Assembly: GCA_021790615.1 (NCBI GenBank)
Contig: JAJYGW010000329.1
Location: 1 to 17,222 of the forward strand
DNA length: 17,222 nucleotides
Source: Actinomycetes bacterium
GTDB lineage: Bacteria > Actinomycetota > Acidimicrobiia > Acidimicrobiales > JAKAOS01
Reading direction: 5' to 3'
Shown here: piece after piece, positions 14,156-17,222 of the stretch
How the letters are laid out: the number at the start of each line of letters is the position of its first letter
Numbering within the stretch: position 1 is the first letter of the stretch
Position numbers and translations under genes: made by a program
The notes under the pieces: generated by a model
Seen by the model: only the letters and a program-made list of their open reading frames with translations
Told to the model about the DNA's origin: nothing
Databases searched by the model: none

Positions 14156-15126
14156 ACCGAGAAGACGGAGCCCGAACGCTCGAGCTCCGAGCGGTACCAC
14201 TGGATCGTCGGCCCGAGGCCTTCGGCCAGGGTCCGGAACGGCTGCAAGCCGAGCCGCTCGCGGGCCTTTGCGGGGTCGCTCCGCATCGACCAGATCTCGG
14301 TCGGCCGCTCGGTGCGCGCCCCGAACTCCGGCTCGATCGGGTTGCCCATCAAGTCGAGGATCGTCTTCGCCACCTCTCGCATCGAGACTTCCTCCCCGCC
14401 GCCGACGTTGAAGACCTCTCCCTCGACCCCCTCCGCCGTCGCCCCGCGGACGAAACCGTCGACGAGATCCTCGACGTAGTTGAACTCCCTCGTCTGGTGC
14501 CCCTGCGTCATGGCGAGCCGCTCCTTTCGCAGCGCCTTGACGATGATCTCCGGGATGACCCGGTCCGGGCTCTGAGCCGGACCGTAGGCGTTGAAGGGCC
14601 GCAGGATGACGACGGGCCACGACCGCCCGAGGTGGAGCATCCTGCAGAAGCGCTCCCCCGCGTACTTGCTCACCGAGTACGGCGAGAGCGGGTTGACGAC
14701 GGCGTCCTCACGAAACGGCACCGGGATGTCCCCGTACACCTCGCTCGTGCTCGTGTAGACGAACCGCCGGTAGTCCGTCCGAGCGAGCGCCTGAAGGAGG
14801 TTGACCGTGCCGTGGATGTTGGTGTCGATGCACTCCTCGACCCGGTCCCACGACTTGCCGACGTGCGTGTAGGCGCCGAGATGGAACACGACCTCTGGCG
14901 CCGCCCGCTCGACGAGAGCCGCCATCGCACCGCAGTCGTTCAGGTTCGCGCTGTGCAGCGTCAGCCGGTCCCGCAGGTCGACGAGCCGGACCGGGTAGAC
15001 GGACGAGACCGTGCTCGTCAGCGCGTGGACGTCTGCTCCGTCGGCAACCAGTCGGCGGGTGAGGTGCGACCCGATGAAACCGGTCGCTCCGGTGACGAGG
15101 ACCCGGACCCCGGCAAGTCCATCCAC
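14152..15126 (-). CDS. NAD-dependent epimerase/dehydratase (extended SDR, nucleotide-sugar)
   Basis: A 324-aa protein. The NAD-binding loop GATGFIG is at residues 13-19, the catalytic segment TSTSEVYG at 125-132, and YSVSK (Tyr150, Lys154) is the active-site YxxxK. LRPFNAYGP and REFNYVEDLVDGF are typical of nucleotide-sugar modifying SDRs. GTG 15126 is chosen because AAGGAG lies 7 nt upstream and it is the last in-frame start before the Rossmann strand; the longer frame to 15513 is inside the preceding gene. Pairing with an RfbF-like enzyme suggests a CDP-sugar substrate, but this is not a typical RfbG (which has a different first loop). A 4- or 6-dehydratase, decarboxylase or epimerase role is possible. 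Its start lies 109 bp inside the preceding gene. Confidence 0.9.
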   Translation of the reverse strand: MDGLAGVRVLVTGATGFIGSHLTRRLVADGADVHALTSTVSSVYPVRLVDLRDRLTLHSANLNDCGAMAALVERAAPEVVFHLGAYTHVGKSWDRVEECIDTNIHGTVNLLQALARTDYRRFVYTSTSEVYGDIPVPFREDAVVNPLSPYSVSKYAGERFCRMLHLGRSWPVVILRPFNAYGPAQSPDRVIPEIIVKALRKERLAMTQGHQTREFNYVEDLVDGFVRGATAEGVEGEVFNVGGGEEVSMREVAKTILDLMGNPIEPEFGARTERPTEIWSMRSDPAKARERLGLQPFRTLAEGLGPTIQWYRSELERSGSVFSV

Positions 15127-15806
15127 GGGCCATCTCCTTCCTGGCACAGCGAGCTCAGCTCCAGTGCGTCCTTGTACGTGTCCATCGACTTCCAGAAGCC
15201 CCGGTGCCGGTACCCGAACAGCTCGCCGGCCGCCGCCAGGCCGGGAAGAACGTCTCGTTCCAGGTCCTCTCCCGCCCAATGGTCGAAGGCGCGTCTCTCG
15301 AAGACGAAGAAGCCGGCATTGATCCAGTGGTCGAAGAGCCGAGGCTTCTCGTGGAAGCGTCGCACCTGGCCTGTAGCGCCCCAGTCCAGCGTCCCGTATG
15401 GGGAGGGGAGGGGCACTGCCGTCACCGTCGCGCTCCTGCCGTGCGCGCGGTGGAACGCCACGAGATCGTGCAGGTCGACAGCCCCGAGCCCATCCCCGTA
15501 GGTGGCGAGCCACGACTCGCCGAGCGCTCCCTCACACTTCCTGATCCGCCCGGCGGTGCCTGTCTCCTCGCCGGTGTCGATCACCTCGACCTGCCACTCG
15601 GTGGGGAGCTCCCTCGCGAACCCCTCGATGAGGTCGGCCCGGTAGCCCGCTGCCAGGACGAAGTTGGAGAAGCCCTGGTTGGCGTAGATGGCCATCACAT
15701 GGAAGAGGATCGGTGTGTCTCCCACCTCCATGAGCGGCTTCGGCAATTCGAGGGTGTGCGGGTAGGCGCGGGTACCCCTTCCCCCGCAGAGGATCAGCGT
15801 GCGCAT
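15018..15806 (-). CDS. RfbF-like sugar-1-phosphate cytidylyltransferase with 3'-extended frame
   Basis: A 262-aa nucleotidyltransferase. GGRGTR at 8-13 and LPKPLMEVGDTPILFH at 21-36 form the nucleotide-binding signature. VIDTGEETGTAGRI (75-88) matches glucose-1-phosphate cytidylyltransferases. YGDG (103-106), EKP (153-155), NAGFF (163-167) and FWKSMDT (204-210) follow in family order. RfbF makes CDP-glucose from CTP and glucose-1-phosphate for dideoxy-sugar synthesis; GTP- or TTP-using relatives cannot be fully excluded. Family similarity ends at GPW (226-228). The remaining 34 residues (MDLPGSGSSS onward) are Ser/Pro-rich and come from reading the start of the epimerase gene in another frame. 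It is first in a three-gene operon with the epimerase and the GT-C-like protein. Confidence 0.88.
   Translation of the reverse strand: MRTLILCGGRGTRAYPHTLELPKPLMEVGDTPILFHVMAIYANQGFSNFVLAAGYRADLIEGFARELPTEWQVEVIDTGEETGTAGRIRKCEGALGESWLATYGDGLGAVDLHDLVAFHRAHGRSATVTAVPLPSPYGTLDWGATGQVRRFHEKPRLFDHWINAGFFVFERRAFDHWAGEDLERDVLPGLAAAGELFGYRHRGFWKSMDTYKDALELSSLCQEGDGPWMDLPGSGSSSPERPVSSGRTSPADWLPTEQTSTR
15134..15139 (-). promoter_or_regulatory. Ribosome binding site that fixes the epimerase start
   Basis: AAGGAG on the minus strand, 7 nt before GTG 15126, inside the coding region of the RfbF-like gene. An ATG in the same spacer (15133-15131) is out of frame with the epimerase and opens only a shadow frame. 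Confidence 0.7.
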
Positions 15807-15846
15807 GAAGGCGCCGACGCTCGTGCCACGCCTCGCAAGATAGCCG

Positions 15847-16062
15847 TCAGCTACCTTGCAGCTGCGCAGGCGCGTCGTTCGGGCACTGCCCCGGCGGGTA
15901 GCCGGGAAGCTGATACCAGCGCTTCGCCTTCGAATACGGCCCGAGCCACCAGTTCGGCTGTTACGGCTCGAGCTCTCCGGCTCTCCTGGCCCGCCCCAGG
16001 TTGCGGCAGACGGCGCAGGCGCAACAGCCTTCCTCTCCCCTCGTTCGGCTGGCAGGAGTCTG
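15847..16062 (-). other. Coding-like remnant after the methylase stop, interrupted by stops
   Basis: Reading on in the methylase frame past its TGA (16065-16063) gives 33 codons including GCCACAVCRNLGRARR, then TAA (15963-15961). A further 37 codons follow, including PNWWLGPYSKAKRWYQLPG and GQCPNDAP, then TGA (15849-15847). By my count the third codon position is G or C in 25 of 33 and 31 of 37 codons. The aromatic, Cys and Pro pattern looks like protein, but there is no ATG, GTG or TTG start in either piece. It could be a decayed tail or gene fragment, or chance. A 6-bp hairpin (GTTGCG at 16000-16005 with CGCAAC at 16020-16025) might end the methylase transcript. No other gene is seen in 15850-16062. 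Confidence 0.35.
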
Positions 16063-17202
16063 TCAGCTCAGACCGGCATGCGTCGAGCTCCGATTCAGCT
16101 CCTCCGCCTCGATGCCGCCGGAGCGGGCGGCGTCTATGCCGGCCTCCACCGCCGCCCGCACGGCGCTGGTCTCGCCCGCGACGACGATGTGCTCGGTGTT
16201 GCGGACGTGCGAGATCCTGCCCACCTTCTCGCCTGACGGGTTGTAGATCCCGATGCGTGCTCCGACGTAGCGAGGGTGATCGAGCCCGAGCACCGCCACC
16301 TCTGCCCGGGCCGCCGCAAAGCGCTTCTCCATCGCTGCCTCACACATCGCGACGATCTCTCCGACGCTCAGCCACGACTCGTCGTTGTACGACACGAGCA
16401 GCAGGTCGGCATCGACCGCGTCGATGGTGGCAGCGAGCGCCGCCGGCATCGTGGCACGCTGGTTGAAGGGGCTCTTCGTCGCCGCGTCGCGGCAGTCCTC
16501 CCGCTTGCACGCCACGCCGTAGTGGGCCGGGGCGTCCCAGCGGACGATCGTCTCCCAGACGTGGTAGTTGGTGAAATAGCGGTGCTGGTTGTAGGGGGGA
16601 TCGAGGTAGGCCACGTCGACGTGCCCGACGGACGCCGCAAGGTCGGGCGCGCTCCCGAGAAGCGCTCGCCCCGGACCGGGCACCAGCACGGGCACACGGA
16701 GCTCGATCGGTCGCAGCGCCCGGGGCGCCCACTGCTTCAGGTACGCCATCTGCACCCCGGTCGTGGAGTCGACGCGGTCGGCAGCCTCGAGGAGGCTCGT
16801 GAGCAGGACGGGGTGAAGGGACGTGCTCGCCCAACGACGCTCGATCGCGTGGCGGATGGCATCGATCCGGCGTCCGTTGTCGGGGTGGAAGAAACGTGCC
16901 CGCTCGCAGAACACCTCCGTCACGTACCCACGCTCGCCTTCGAGGGAGTTGAGGTACCCGACGGCATCGGACACTTCGGCGGCGTCGATGCGGGCGGCGT
17001 CGGTCCCGACGTACGTCTCGGCGATCACGTACGCGTAGGTGCCCGAGTCCACAGCCGTGACATGAACCCCGGCGAGCTTGAGAGCCGCGGCGACCTTCGC
17101 CGTCCCGGAGAACAGGTCGGCTGCGCTCGACGCCCCGGCACTCGTAACGAGGGAGACGAGGGTGGGAACGAGGCGGCGCTTGGAGCCGAGGTATTTGATC
17201 AG
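16063..17202 (-). CDS. D12-class adenine-specific DNA methyltransferase (COG3392-like), probable CTG start
   Basis: A 379-aa protein if started at CTG 17202. It opens with IKYLGSKRRLVP, the usual beginning of D12 enzymes. The SAM-binding motif I DLFSGTAKVA follows at about residues 29-38, and the catalytic DPPY is within VAYLDPPYNQHRYFTNYHVW. YGVACKREDCRD and TKSPFN come after it. Motif I before DPPY marks the alpha (Dam-like) class, which methylates adenine N6. The first GTG in frame, 17052, would cut away motif I, so it is not the start. GAAGGG lies 8 nt before CTG 17202, and a frame ending TGA at 17201-17199 overlaps it as CTGA. The frame stays open to the window edge, so a start outside cannot be excluded. 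No restriction enzyme is visible downstream. It may be a solitary methylase or half of a restriction system whose other half is off-window. Confidence 0.85.
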   Translation of the reverse strand: MIKYLGSKRRLVPTLVSLVTSAGASSAADLFSGTAKVAAALKLAGVHVTAVDSGTYAYVIAETYVGTDAARIDAAEVSDAVGYLNSLEGERGYVTEVFCERARFFHPDNGRRIDAIRHAIERRWASTSLHPVLLTSLLEAADRVDSTTGVQMAYLKQWAPRALRPIELRVPVLVPGPGRALLGSAPDLAASVGHVDVAYLDPPYNQHRYFTNYHVWETIVRWDAPAHYGVACKREDCRDAATKSPFNQRATMPAALAATIDAVDADLLLVSYNDESWLSVGEIVAMCEAAMEKRFAAARAEVAVLGLDHPRYVGARIGIYNPSGEKVGRISHVRNTEHIVVAGETSAVRAAVEAGIDAARSGGIEAEELNRSSTHAGLS

Positions 17203-17222
17203 CTGCCGCGCCCTTCGTCCAC

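Noticed and set aside
14156..14620. Upstream extension of the GT-C-like protein frame
   Set aside because: It lies inside the epimerase in another frame and has no similarity; the GTGA overlap at 14155 gives a natural start.
15856..16236. Small plus-strand gene in the gap after the nucleotidyltransferase
   Set aside because: Arg-rich translation, half of it antisense to the methylase, with no ribosome site; the minus-strand reading is more protein-like though also broken.
14077..16466. Plus-strand open frames of 474 and 420 codons opposite the epimerase, RfbF-like gene and methylase
   Set aside because: Antisense to genes with clear catalytic motifs; low-complexity and Arg/Pro-rich, no recognisable fold.

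Overview
The window reads as high-G+C chromosomal DNA, most likely from an actinomycetote. An acidimicrobial or similar deep lineage is possible, but that is only an inference. Support comes from strongly G/C-ending codons and many GTG starts, from a CorC/HlyC-family gene directly followed by era, from a PrmC-related methyltransferase of a type common in Actinobacteria, and from several start codons lying 6-10 nt downstream of a TANNNT box with no Shine-Dalgarno, as expected for leaderless transcripts. I saw no rRNA, tRNA, insertion sequence, phage gene or CRISPR array.

Layout. 1-2881, plus strand: 5'-truncated CorC/HlyC-family protein, era, and a methylenetetrahydrofolate-reductase-like gene with its own promoter. 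2882-3233 is the intergenic space between two convergent genes. It holds a 48-bp tandem repeat that starts inside the last codons of the reductase, a 15-bp-arm inverted repeat, a degenerate second copy of the neighbouring gene's 3' end, and an array of 11-bp repeats carrying that gene's stop codon. 3234-7978, minus strand: a tightly packed run transcribed COG4280-like membrane protein, 72-aa membrane protein, PrmC-like methyltransferase, DinG-type helicase, hydroxyisobutyrate-dehydrogenase-like oxidoreductase.

8036-15806 is a cell-surface or envelope glycan locus. On the minus strand lie a family 2 glycosyltransferase and a SAM methyltransferase. On the plus strand is a large YfhO-like membrane protein. 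Facing it on the minus strand is an operon of RfbF-like sugar-1-phosphate nucleotidyltransferase, NAD-dependent epimerase/dehydratase and a second large polytopic membrane protein. Together these could activate a sugar, modify it, move it to a lipid carrier and attach it outside the membrane; the actual product cannot be read from sequence. 15850-16062 is a gap with an odd coding-like texture, and 16063-17202 is a D12-class adenine DNA methyltransferase with no restriction gene in view.

The points most worth a second look are the paired tandem repeats that each duplicate a gene's 3' end, two likely CTG starts (both in a CTGA overlap), the missing catalytic Asn in the PrmC-like enzyme, and the coding-like sequence beyond the methylase stop codon. 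No clearly new multi-gene system was recognised.
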